Source: Ancistrus triradiatus (taxonomy: Eukaryota > Chordata > Actinopteri > Siluriformes > Loricariidae). From it: a DNA stretch of 64,000 nt. The notes under the pieces are model-generated. The model was not told the DNA's origin, searched no databases, and saw only the letters and a program-made list of their open reading frames with translations. The stretch covers positions 396,737 to 460,736 of the forward strand of contig JAJAGP010000340.1 of NCBI GenBank assembly GCA_025084515.1. The letters are read 5' to 3'. Each line of letters begins with the position of its first letter. Position 1 is the first letter of the stretch. Positions 42,152 to 52,852 of the stretch are shown one piece after another. The position numbers were made by a program, and so were the translations under genes.

Positions 42152-43050
42152 TGGACACTAGAGGTCAGTGTTGACTCACTTTGACGGCATGAGTACGCTC
42201 AGCGCAATCGCGCATGCACCAGCCCCTATTTGGCATAATGTGCATAAGTGCCGACACCTGTTTTTGGGCTATATAAGTACACCTTGTAGCCCACACAGGT
42301 TGTCGCATCATTGCTACATAGACTCCCGTGCAGTCTGCACCAGCCCTCACCCGGCTATCAGTTTTTGAAGAGCGCTGTTTTTTGTGTCAGGGACAGAGGT
42401 ATGTTGGCGATTAGTAGATCGCCAGCTAGGGGCAGGAGGCTGCTCGGTAATCGTCAGAGCTTAGATTTAGTGTAAGGCAAGCTTTCCTAGGCAAGCTTTA
42501 CTAGGCTGCCGACTTCCTCGGCTGCTTTTTTTGGGCTCGCTCGCTGAGGCAAGGCATGCCCCACCTCCTCCCTCTCGCACCGTCACCCTTCCTCCTTCGC
42601 GATCGTGCTAGAAAAGGACGCTGTGCTGCTTATCAGCCTCGCCCTTTTCCTTCTCTTGTCGTTCTCATGCTCCTGGAAACCACGATAGAACCGTGAGCTG
42701 CTTTCGCAAGCGCTCCACTCGGGTTCTGTCGCTCTGCGCAGCCGCAGACCCGCTTATGCCATTGGCACAGTGGCGCTACGGCGTTTCCTTAAGTTAGGTT
42801 TTCGTTTCAATTCCTTCAGTTGCTGAGTGGCGCGTTCGATTTAAACAGCCATTACTGATACGTCTGCCCAGGGTTCTATCCTCAGCCACTGAAGTTGTTT
42901 TCTTTTGTGGTTTATTTTATTCTTTATTTTATTTTCTTTTATTTTTATATTTGTTTCACCATTTCCATCTGGAGCTAACTGCAACTGGGTCCTAAAACCT
43001 TTATATTTTTATTTTTTGCCGTTCTGCATTTAATATGGCGAGCCATAACA
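42152..43050 (+). mobile_element. Gypsy-like LTR, related to 22836-23680
   Basis: The end GCGAGCCATAACA and the preceding GAGCTAACTGCAACTGGGTC match the minus-strand end of the 23-kb LTR, and ACTAGAGGTCAG matches its start TTAGAGGTCA. It has CpG-rich U3-like text, a TATATAAG box at 42270-42277, and T-rich DNA in its last third. No target duplication or internal region was recognised, so exact ends are uncertain. The frames here (60-66 codons) are not genes. Confidence 0.65.
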
Positions 43051-44390
43051 AATATTAGCGATTTGAAAGATCATAAAGAAGGGTGCAGATACCCCCTTCT
43101 TCTTACCATGGTGAGATGTCCAGTGCTGCCACATGAGCAATTCAAAAACAGCATAGTCGCTAGAGGAAGCCTGTTAGCCATCACCCTCACAGGGCAGTAG
43201 CTTTTGTGTGAGTTCATCCCATTATCCAAATGTACTTCGTTCTGGAAAACGGGTCAGATGGTAAATCTTCAGATAATGCGAGCTCGTTTCATTATTTCTT
43301 ATGGGAAAATCGTCGCAGCAATATCAAATCATTCTACTGTAAATAAGTAAATAAATCTGCTCCTAAAACAGGCTGCTTCCTAAAGGTTTCCTCAATTTTA
43401 CAGTTACAGCAGGAAGACGGCTGTTGAGTTTTCTCTGACAAAGTACTCAGACCTTAATTTGAAGAAACCCATGATGAAACACATCTCTCTGAAAAACGTA
43501 ATTGGGGTTATGTGGGTTTTTCAACTTCTCAGAGGAATAAGTGCGCCAGCTGTACCAGACCAATTGATATTAATATAGAAATTAAACTACAACCTAATGA
43601 AATGCTGCAGGGAAAAGTGTGTCTCTTCAGCCCGGCAACTCCCTGGGTTCCTCATTAATTTCAGTTATTTTATCAGATCTGAAAATCAAACCTGTAAACA
43701 TTGAGTAGGAGTCCAGTAGATTCTGTAGTGTCAATGTACAATATGATATACGTATTCAGAGTAAAATAGACCTCTGATGAGGCATTGTTGTTTGTGCCAT
43801 TCTTTTGATCATCTGTCTTTTGATCATCTGTTCTGATCATCTGTTCACTGTCTTAGTAATCGTTCTAATCCATTAATATAACGTAAACCTGCACTGAATG
43901 TCTATAAAACCAAGATTTCATGTAACAAGGAAGATAAGGTTCTTCATTAGTATGCATCCAAATTCGTCCAACAATTCAAATCAAATCAAATGTTTTTAGG
44001 ATTAAATAGATAGGATAATGAACTAGGAGAAAGGACACATTAATTTAAAATGGAACAAAACTTAGAATCTGGTCCCAAATAAGCAGACATTCTTGTTGAC
44101 ACTTTGCTCCATCTCTCACAGATTTAATATCCAGAGTAATGAAAAAATACAAACTCTTAAGGACCTGTTTATTGATATTTCCTTGGTTGCAACAGCTGCA
44201 GATGAAACTTAATTGACCATATACTGTACACAATTATACAGTACACAACAGCCATGGACTCATTCTTTTTATCCAATCCTTGAATCGGATTTCCTAAGAT
44301 GTAGGAACAAATATTACAGAAGACTAAATAAATAATACAACAAATACATTAATTTCAAAAAAATTATAAATAATGACATAAAATACACAG
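43051..44390. other. Unassigned stretch
   Basis: Mostly unique. GATCATCTGT is repeated three times at 43807-43843. GCGAGCTCGTTTCATTATTTC at about 43278 recalls Tigger-type inner sequence but is too short. The 62-codon minus frame 44045-44233 has no domain. Confidence 0.3.
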
Positions 44391-44738
44391 GGTGCAAGGT
44401 GGCTCGGTGTGTAGCACTGTCACCTCACAGTGAGAAGGTCTTGGGTTCAATCCCCAGGTGGAATGTTCTAGGTCCTTCTGTGTGGAATTTTGCCTGTCCT
44501 CCCTGTTTTCCATGTGGATTTACTCCGCGTACCCTGCTTTCCTCCCACAGTCCAAAGACATGTGTGTTAAGTTAATTGGTGTCTCTAAAGTGCCCCTAGT
44601 GTGTGTGAGTGTATGTGCCCCTACTATGGATTGGCGCCCTGTCTAGAGGTGTTCCCGCCTTCCTGCCATATGCCCCGGCTAGACACCGGCTCTCCGTAGC
44701 CCTGTTCAGGATTAAAGCGGATATGAAAGTGAATAAAA
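44391..44738 (+). mobile_element. DANA-like tRNA-derived SINE, full length
   Basis: A-box region GGTGGCTCGGTGTGTAGC, CACAGTGAGAAGGTCTTGGG, B-box-like GGGTTCAATCCC, CACAGTCCAAAGACATGTG, 3' half GATTGGCGCCCTGTCTAGAG and GTTCAGGATTAAAGCGG, end GTGAATAAAAT. Confidence 0.9.
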
Positions 44739-44851
44739 TATTACAGCATACAATTGTAATAAATAAATATAAAAAACTGAGTAGAAATAACTAAATAATG
44801 TCATAAAATGCATTAAGTATATAACTATTACGTTATATACTGTAGTGTGTA

Positions 44852-46387
44852 CGTCGTATGAAAAAGTTTGGGCACCCCTGATAATTTTCATGATTTTTCT
44901 TTATAAATCATTGGTTGTCCAGCTCAGCAGTTTCAGGTAAATATATCATATAGCAGATGAACACCGTGATATTTCAGAAGTGAAATTAAGTTTATAGGTT
45001 TTACAGAAAGTGTGCAGTAATTATTCAAACAAAATTAGGCAGGTGCATAAATTTTGGCACCCTTGTCATTTGAATACCTTTAGCACTAAATATTGGAACA
45101 CAAAATTTGTTTTGTAAGCTCATTGACCCTTGATCTACATACACAAGTGAATCCAACTATGAGAAAGTGTTAAGGTGGCCAATTGGAAGTTTTTCTCCTC
45201 TTTGCATCTTCTCTGAAGAGTGGCAACATGGGAGCCTCAGAACAACTTCAAATGGCCTGAAAACAAAGGTTGTTCAACATCATGGTTCAGGGAAAGGGAA
45301 AAGCTCTCTCAGAGATTTCAGCTGTCAGTTTCCACTGTGAGGAACATAGTGACGCAATGGAAGACCACAGACACAGTTCTAGTTAAGGAACTCCCGAAGT
45401 GGCAGACCAAGAAGAATCTCAGATAGGCAGAGGCGAAGGATGGTGAGAACAGTCATAGTCAAGCCACAGACCACCTTCAAAGACCTACAACCTCATCTTG
45501 CTGCAGATGGTGTCACTAATCATCGTTCAACTATACAGCACACTTTGCACAAGGAGAGGCTGTATGGGAGAGTAATGCAGAAGAAGCCTTTTCTGCAGAC
45601 ACGCCACAGTCACTTGAGGTGTGCTACAGCACATTTGGACAATCCAGCTTCATTTTGGAATAAAGTGCTGTGTACTGATGAAACTAAAATTGAGTTATTT
45701 GGACATAACAAGGAGCGGCACACATCCCAAGACAAACATTTGCTACCCACAGTAAAATTTGGTAGCGGTTCCATCAGGCTGCGGGACTGTGTGGCCAGTG
45801 CAGGTACTAGGAATCTTGTTAAAGTTGAGGATCGCATATTCCAGTTAATATCTCCAGATTCTTGAGAACAATGTTCAAGAATCAGTGACAAAGTTGCACC
45901 GAGGCCAACGACCCAAAACCCTGCTCAAAATCTACTAAGGCATTCATGCAGAGGAACCAGTACAACATTCTGGAATGGCCATCTCAGTCCCTAGACAAAT
46001 GTGAGCTGTCCATGCTCGGAAACCATCAAACCTGACTGAACTGGAGATGTTTCTAAAGAAGAATGGTCCAAAGCACCTTCAACCAGAATCCAGACTGGAA
46101 GCTGTAGGAAGCGTTTAGCGGCTGTTATTTCTACAAAAGGAGGATCTACTAAATATTGATGTAATTTTTCTGCTGGGGTGCCCAAATTTATGCACCTGCC
46201 TAATTTTGTTTGAATAATTACTGCACACTTTCTGTAAATCCTATACACTTCATTTCACTTCTCAAATATCACTGTGTTCATCTGCTATATGATATATTTA
46301 ACTCAAGTTGCTGATCTGAACAACCAATGATTTATAAACTAAAATCATGAAAATTATCAGGGGTGCCCAAACTTTTTCATACGACTG
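44852..46387 (+). mobile_element. Tc1-like transposon, family C, full length
   Basis: 1,536 bp between TA (44850-44851) and TA (46388-46389). Ends are CGTCGTATGAAAAAGTTTGG (one base short of the right end) and, inverted, AAACTTTTTCATACGACTG. Long subterminal inverted repeats contain GCAGTAATTATTCAAAC and its inverse. Confidence 0.93.
45228..46159 (+). pseudogene. Tc1 family C transposase pseudogene
   Basis: From ATG at 45228 the DNA-binding part shows C-S-T-S-W-F-R-E-R-E-K-L-S and L-S-V-S-T-V-R-N-I-V, then stops at 45424. The next open part (45440-45865) has T-F-K-D-L-Q-P-H-L-A-A-D-G-V, R-S-T-I-Q-H-T-L-H-K-E-R-L-Y and C-T-D-E-T-K-I-E-L-F-G, where the first catalytic aspartate remains but the usual W before it is C. 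The second block reads N-D-P-K in a broken context near 45905, and the N-x-x-E block with the third acid is deleted near 45990. The C-terminus ends with TGA at 46157-46159. Inactive. Confidence 0.9.
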
Positions 46388-46389
46388 TA

Positions 46390-46824
46390 TACTCCCCGGA
46401 CAAAAAATCACCTTGCATGTTTATCACCTTGCATGTTTAAGGTGGTAGTAATTTCAGGCTCCTGTGATATCATTGCACAAGAATGATTGGGCTATAAATA
46501 CCTGTGGGGTGTGTGAGGGGATTCATAGATTGCGAAGTGGTGGTACAGTGCATTGAATGTCATATTCAGTGTGCGGAAAAGGGGTCGTAAAGCAGATGTT
46601 AATGACTAGCAAAAAGGAGCGATTGCATTTGGGTGTGCCAAAGGCCGTAGTGTTTAGGAAGTAGCTGAATTTGCAGGTGTATTGAAGTGTACGTTCATAC
46701 GGGTCTACCAGCAATGGCAAAAATTCCAGTCTACAGGAAATTCTGATCAGAATTCATGGAGGTATTACATGCCATTAGGTACGTTTCAGTCACAGATGAC
46801 TAATAATTTGTCCGGTGAGTATAT
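46390..46824 (+). mobile_element. Internally deleted Tc1-like element, family D
   Basis: The ends ACTCCCCGGACAAAAAATC (46391) and AATTTGTCCGGTGAGTATAT (inverted, near 46806-46824) define it. Inside are a local duplication of ATCACCTTGCATGTTT (46408-46440), GGGCTATAAATACCTGTGGG, and a transposase N-terminal remnant with Q-Q-W-Q-K-F-Q-S-T-G-N-S near 46703-46740. The catalytic half is missing. It begins at the TA that ends the family C element. Confidence 0.7.
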
Positions 46825-47551
46825 ACAGTATTTAATTATTTATTTCATGACGCGACCAATATGAAATACTCCTTGAAATGAAAAGTCACTGTCACCCATC
46901 AAACACTGAGGAAGGTGTGACCTAGAAGATAGAGGCTAATGGTTGGAGACTCTTATGGTTTGCTGTCTCTGAAAATTTGGCTTTCTCATGGCAAATTCCA
47001 CATGGCTGTACCAGAGTACAAACAATTTTTACAAGCACTTGTTTGGTGTATCAGAGAAAACAATTACACGGTGATATCAGGTGGGTTAATCACAAAAAGT
47101 ATGAGTCCCAGGTTAGTTTTTATTCGCTGTACCTGCTGGGTTTATAATAAAGCTCTATTTTACGCATTTGCAATCATTGAACATCTGGCGTAGAGTAAGC
47201 TGAAAAACGCACAACGCAGGGGTTTATCTCACAATCCTTTCAGTGGGTGCATCCTCAGAGATTATGCTTTGTCTGTAATGGAAGTTGGTCCGTGTGTTCT
47301 TGAAGCACTGATGATAACCTTGATTCACTCAGAAAATCATGTAACCCTAGATCCATATGATTAGGTTTATTCTATATCTAGCTGTTCTCTGATGACAACT
47401 GTTTCTACTGAAGTTCTTGCAAAGTTTGTTTCAATTTAGCGGGACAAATGAAAATATGGCTCCACAACTGAGTGGAGTAGCACTAGGGATTTCCATTGCC
47501 TGCTAAGGGTTTTTCATATCTGTAATTACACCTTACTCTTTGTCTACAATT
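46825..47551. other. Unassigned stretch
   Basis: Unique; an 84-codon plus frame at 46939-47193 has no domain. Confidence 0.3.
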
Positions 47552-47650
47552 GCGATGGGGTGGTGCCCTGTAAAGGGCTTGCCTCTGCCAGGGCCCAGTG
47601 AGAGTGAGTTCCAGGACAGGCTCTGGATTGGCCTTGAAAAGCCACTTGAT
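47552..47650 (+). mobile_element. SINE 3' fragment
   Basis: GGTGGTGCCCTGTAAAGGGC and GAGTTCCAGGACAGGCTCTG keep the word order of the 3' half of fish tRNA-SINEs. Confidence 0.5.
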
Positions 47651-48765
47651 CTTTCTGAATCTGAATGGGTTCTTTTTTTCTAGAGGTCTGTATACCAAAG
47701 ACCAGGGGTGTTTCTAAAGTACTTGCTGTACTGGGCACACAGAGAATTTAGATGGTTACAACTGTACCCCCCTGCTTGCCAATCAGTTGTAGGAGCACAA
47801 CTGTGCATAAAAAATAAGCCTGTTAAACACTAAATAGATTAAGTGATTTAACACTAAAGTTGGTGTTACTCTGCTACGGATGAGAAATGAAGAACATATT
47901 AACACTAAATGAAAGACTTGTTTTTCCCTCTGCTATGCTATTTGCTATTTCTTTACGCTAACACAACTGATGCCTTTGCTAGGTTAATGAATGCCTATGA
48001 GCTATCATTACCTTGTCTGTGGCATGGCTGACTTTCTTTTAAAACATTTATGGATGTCCATTAATCTGTGCGACAAACCAAAAGAAACTGACCCTGACTG
48101 AAAGCATTAACTTTTGGAACTGAGGCACTGAGGAAAGTGTAGTGCTTCTAGTGAATTTGAGAGCAGTGTCCAGTAGTTCTGCTCAGCAAGAAAAAAATTG
48201 ACTTTTTACTGCCATGATTTTAGTGAGGCACAGCAACATTTTCCTGGTGCACATGCCCCTGTGGGTCTGAAGACGCCCCTGCCAAATACCATATGAATGA
48301 AATTAATTTCACTCATGTTAGATCTGACCTAATATATTATAATTGACTTTTTATAATCTTCACTTTACTTCGTACAAATGTCGGTATTGGGCTAACTTTG
48401 CTTTCAGCTATAACAGTGAACATACAAAGTCGAATGTGACAGAAGAAGTTTGTGATCAGAACATATTCTGTAATTGTCATTTATATTTTGCATTTGTGTT
48501 GTTTAAATCACAATGCACCCGCACAGTGCAGTGACTGACATAATAATAATAATATAATTAGTGACAGATAAATATAGCATACCCACTAGCCACACACATC
48601 TCCATTATGCTTTTTTTTTTACATGTATTAGGCAAATACAAATTACTGTTGTGTATCCTTTTTTTTAGTGTGTGTAATTATGGACAGTGTGCATGTTTGG
48701 AATTAATACTCCAGCTAGAATGAGTTTTAAACCTTTCTAATATGTTGTAATTGCATGCCATTCCT

Positions 48766-48768
<3 letters not shown>
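47651..48768. other. Unassigned stretch
   Basis: AT-rich unique DNA; T-rich runs near 48610 and 48658. The 63-codon frame at 48343-48534 has no domain. Confidence 0.3.
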
Positions 48769-48804
<36 letters not shown>

Positions 48805-49090
48805 TGTCTTGCTATTCTTGTGAGGACCTTCCACTGACATGAAACAGTGAAGCATTACTGCAGCTAATTAATACTACATCTACACCTACACCTACCTCCA
48901 ACCCTAACCTTAACCTCAGCAACCAAAGCAAATCTTTTGGCTCTTCAAATAATAGTTAGTAACAAATAATAATAAAAGTAGTGAGGACTGGAAAAACGGT
49001 CCTCATAAGTGAAAATTCCAGGTTTGGTCCATTGTAAGGACATTTGGTCCTCACAAGTATAGCAAGACAAGGTACACACACACACACAGA
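48769..49090. mobile_element. CA-bracketed MITE, copy 4, best preserved
   Basis: (CA)n at 48769-48801, then GTCTGTCTTGCTATTCTTGT and GAGGACC. The right end is the inverse, GGTCCTCACAAGTATAGCAA and GACAAGG, followed by a second CA tract (about 49072-49088). The body has CTACACCTACACCTACC and CCTAACCTTAACCTCAG. This copy shows the family's full layout. Confidence 0.75.
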
Positions 49091-49755
49091 CATGAAACAG
49101 GGAGCTCAGAGAATATTCTTCAGATCTACAGGCAGGAAGTGGACAGAGACACTCTATAAATGCGTTTTACTTCCTTTGAGTGTGTACGCTTGAAAGAGAA
49201 AAAGTTCTTCAAGTTGTTTGTCTGTTTAAATTTTCATAGTGGTGTTCTACTTCAGACGTAGATGTAACCATGGCAACCATACCCAGTAGTGCTGTTTCTA
49301 AAGAGTTTTGAGGCTTTTCAGACCAAAGTGAATGTGTGTTTGTCTTTATAGTGTGGGTGAGTTATTGCCCACTTGTACATGCTCCTAAAGGTTCCTGTCA
49401 GGAACTATGAAAAAAGAGCTGTACTATAAATAATTGAAGGAAGCAAAATGCTATAGAAGTAGGGTGTGAGAAATACACTTGAAGGAAATATATATTTTTG
49501 GTTAGAGCTGGAGGGAAAAAAAGTTTAACTCCTTTCAATATTCTTTTAAAATTACATTATCATTTCCAGTTGTCAACTTTGATTAAGTGGACCAGAAAGT
49601 GAATGAATGAATGAAAATGGACTAGAAGGATGAGCATTGTACTTAACACATATTTCACTTACATTTTTAAACATATTTACACACAGCAGGGGTGCCGTCA
49701 ATCGGAGGTCAGGAAAGCCATGGCTGACCCCCTCAGTGGCCCCCCTTATATATAA

Positions 49756-49759
<4 letters not shown>
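49091..49759. other. Unassigned stretch
   Basis: Unique; the end (49687-49745) with CAGGGGTGCCGTCAATC and GACCCCCTCAGTGGCCCCC may be a DNA transposon fragment. Confidence 0.3.

Positions 49760-49794
<35 letters not shown>
49760..49794. repeat. (TA)n microsatellite
   Basis: About 17 TA units, directly next to the truncated Tc1 family A element. Confidence 0.95.
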
Positions 49795-49795
<1 letters not shown>

Positions 49796-50482
49796 CTAAA
49801 CTGCAACTAAACGTTTCCTGTAACTGCTGATCAGTCCTGCACACCGCCTTGGAGGAATTTTAGCCCATTCCTCCATACAGAACAGCTTCAACTCTGGGAT
49901 GTTGGTGGGTTTCCTCACATTAGCTGCTCGCTTCAGGTCCTTCCACCACATTTCGATTGGATTAAGGTCAGGACTTTGACTTGGCCATTCCAAAACATTA
50001 ACTTTAGTCTTCTGTAACCATTCTTTGGTAGAACGACTTGTGTGCTTAGGGTCGTTGTCTTGCTGTATGACCCACATTCTTTTGAAATCTCAGAAATCTC
50101 CTTTGTTCGTGCCATGATACACTTCCACAAAACACGTGTTGTGAAGACCAGACTTTGATTAGATCTCTGTTCTTTAATAAAACAAAGTGCCCACTCACAC
50201 CTGATTGTCATCCCATTGATTGAAAACACCTGACTCTAATTTCACTTTCAAATTAACTGCTAAACCTATAGATTCACATACTTTTGCCACTCATTATGTA
50301 TAATATTGGATCATTTTCCTCAATAAATAAACAACCAAGTATAATATTTTTCTCTCATTTGTTTAACTGGGTTCTCTTTATCTACATTTAAGACTTGTGT
50401 GAAAATCTGATGATGTTTTAGGTCATATTTATGCAGAAATATAGAAAATTCTAATGGGTTCACAAACTTTCAAGCACCACTG
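49795..50482 (-). mobile_element. Truncated and internally deleted Tc1 family A
   Basis: The right end TTTCAAGCACCACTG is followed by TA (50483-50484). On the minus strand the element has its left terminal repeat and start codon, then jumps to the catalytic half. The other terminal repeat is replaced by the TA tract. Confidence 0.88.
49797..50115 (-). pseudogene. Tc1 family A transposase, deleted form
   Basis: From ATG (50115-50113): M-A-R-T-K-E-I-S-E, then the junction, then in a shifted frame W-V-I-Q-Q-D-N-D-P-K-H-T-S-R-S-T-K-E-W, S-P-D-L-N-P-I-E-M and Y-R-K-R-L-V-A-V at the truncation. The second and third catalytic acids are intact, but the first and about 600 bp around it are gone. A CTGA word at the junction occurs on both sides in the full element. 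Confidence 0.88.
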
Positions 50483-50496
50483 TATATATATATTTT

Positions 50497-50898
50497 TATC
50501 TACTCGATGCACTTGCTTAAACTTGTATGAGTCAAGCCGAGAGACTCTTTCCAACTGAAATTCTAATAACAATTCATGGTTCATGATCCAGTACACAGTG
50601 ATTCAGTCTTTCAATAGCTGTTTCTCAGTGAAGATCTCTGCAGTTTTTATCATGCTTTTCTTTATTTTTACATATACAGTACTGTATTCTTAGTGCAAAT
50701 GAGTCCCCATGGGTCCTAAAATGGTTGATGAATAAGCCAGCCAAAAGGAAATCGAAAATGAAATATTCTGGGGGTCTGGAGTGGAATTAATTCAATTTAC
50801 GTTATTACTTAAGGGAAAAATTTGCTTGGTACTCGTTGTTTTCGGTTCTCGACAAACCTTCTGGAATGAAATTAACAACGAGAACCAAGGTATCTCTG
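50497..50898 (+). mobile_element. Tigger-like transposon, left-truncated
   Basis: GCACTTGCTTAAACTTGTAT, AGTACTGTATTCTTAGTGC and ATGGGTCCTAAAATGGTTG (start of an internal frame, M-G-P-K-M-V) match 18786-19195. The right end GAACCAAGGTATCTCTG is followed by TA (50899-50900). Confidence 0.65.
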
Positions 50899-50958
50899 TA
50901 TTTGTATTTTTAAGGAATAGGGTAACTAGCCTAAGAACAATGACATACCCTACACACA

Positions 50959-51272
50959 TGCACACTCACAGATTTTATTAGGTACACCTCTTTGTTTCAA
51001 CATTCGTTGTTCATTTTATCATTTCTACTTATCGCATAGAAGTTTGTAGTTCTACAAGTACAGATTTTAGTTTATCTGTTTGTCGACATATTTTCTTATT
51101 CTGATTTACACTGTTCTAATGGTCAGGACCCCCACAGCTTCTAAACACCTCAGTGTCACTGCTGGACTGAAAACTGTAACAAGAAAGGGGACTAACAAAG
51201 TATATAGAAAAACAGATGACAATGAGTGTAGAAACAAGGAGGTGTACTTAATAAAGTGACCGGTGAGTGTAT
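50959..51272. mobile_element. Foldback family 1, copy with both termini
   Basis: TTTTATTAGGTACACCTCTT on the left and its inverse AGGTGTACTTAATAAAGTG with ACCGGTGAGTGTAT on the right. Inner arms TGTAGTTCTACAAGTACAG, ATGGTCAGGACCCCCACAG and the inverse CTAACAAAGTATATAG follow. The centre is deleted relative to 58201-58755. Confidence 0.75.
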
Positions 51273-52730
51273 ATACAGATATTCAGTTTATACAACAGGA
51301 CTGTATAAACACCATAAAACAGGATTGCTGATGAACAGTAAAATGTTAATTGCACCATATTAGTCCATGCACATCACCATACACAGATAATTAGTAACAT
51401 TAACTGTGAAATATGAAATCAAAGTATATCAGTATGCAATTCCTAACTCTCATATTGACATAGCCATCAAATAATCTATGAACTACAACATCATAAAAGA
51501 ATTCCTGAAATTCAGTGATGGCTTTTGTTTTTGGTGAGCCACTCCAAGACTTTCAGTGGCCCCATCTGGCCACCCCTATGACAAATTACCTGCTGTGTAC
51601 AGTCATTCAACCACTGTGAGTATCACAACAGTTTCTCTTTTCTCCATCAAGCCATATGTGATTAGGATACCAACATCTACAACCATCACTCATCCAGATA
51701 GGCAACATCATCACCGACGAACCAAATCCCTGCAAATCTGTTTAACTGCCATATAACAGACAGTAAATCACACACCCACAATTACTGGCATCAGCAGGTG
51801 TTTCGGTACACAGCTTGCTAACAATTTTGTTATTCTGAACAAAGTTACCCTAGCATATAAGATCCTCATTTACCCTCAAACGTGCAAACTTGTTAGCAGC
51901 CACAAATAATGTGCAAACTGATTTGCTAACAAAGTCTACAGAGGATTTCAAAATCGATTATCTTGTGTACAATATCTTTTTCACATTTACATTTAACCCC
52001 ACTACCTGGTCAGGGCTCCGACACCTACACCTTTGCAAGTCAGCCCACTAGCCTCATGTTTATTCTCTTATGTGATTTAGGCAAAAACGAATTACTGTTT
52101 TATAACCTCTTGTTGAATAAGACCATGCTGTAAGACTATAATGCTGCTTCTAAAAATGTTAATTCAGTGGTATAGTAAATCATTTTAACCCAGTAAAACA
52201 GTATTTTTTCAATATGGTCCATTTATTAACCAAAATATTTCCTTTGCAACTCAGGTAAGACTTAAAGCTAATATTTATACTAACTGTCTTTGAATCACAA
52301 GGCTGATTCTTTTGGTTTGCCTTTGGTCATCCAGACTTTACTTCTTGTGATGAACTTCACAGACCTCTTGTTTTGACTCACTGTTACACAAAAATAATAC
52401 ATTACTATTCCAAACACTGACTGTGGCAACATATTTTATTTCTTGGATTTTAACATTAGAATATTTTCTACAATTGGTGGTGGAAAATAGATTCTTAGGT
52501 ACATCGGACGCGGACAATTCGGCATTGATTCAAAAATGTCGGTTACTTAAATGTTAATTCATAACAATGTTGATGAACGAATGAAAAAACAGAACTTGGG
52601 AATGAAGTGCAGCGCTGCTCGGACACTCTGTGGCTTGCACATAATGGTAGATGTCTCTCTGTTCAGGGGCTGCATTAATTCACATACACAACAGAGAAGA
52701 ACAAGCAATATCAAAACTTCCACCCACCTT
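51273..52730. other. Unassigned stretch
   Basis: Mostly unique AT-rich DNA. GTGGCCCCATCTGGCCACCCC at about 51556-51576 may be the end of a hAT-like element. No exon recognised. Confidence 0.3.
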
Positions 52731-52852
52731 GGAAAGAGCGAAGCGAATTACAAACTATCACAGCTTCTATTGAGAGGGATTTGCGTTCATATTCGCGCTA
52801 TATTGCGTATTTTGGAGCCGCAACATTTGATGCTATATTTCAGAACTCTGAT
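52731..52852 (+). mobile_element. Interspersed repeat fragment, copy 2
   Basis: GGAAAGAGCGAAGCGAATTA and GATGCTATATTTCAG match the block at 8246-8366. ATTCGCGCTATATTGCG in the middle has decayed in the first copy. Confidence 0.45.

Noticed and set aside
42268..42280. TATATAAG as a host gene promoter
   Set aside because: It lies in the expected promoter position of an LTR that matches another LTR in the window, and no gene follows.
48890..48930. CCAACCCTAACCTTAACC resembling telomeric repeats
   Set aside because: Only a few imperfect units, in the same position in other copies of the CA-bracketed MITE, so it belongs to that element.
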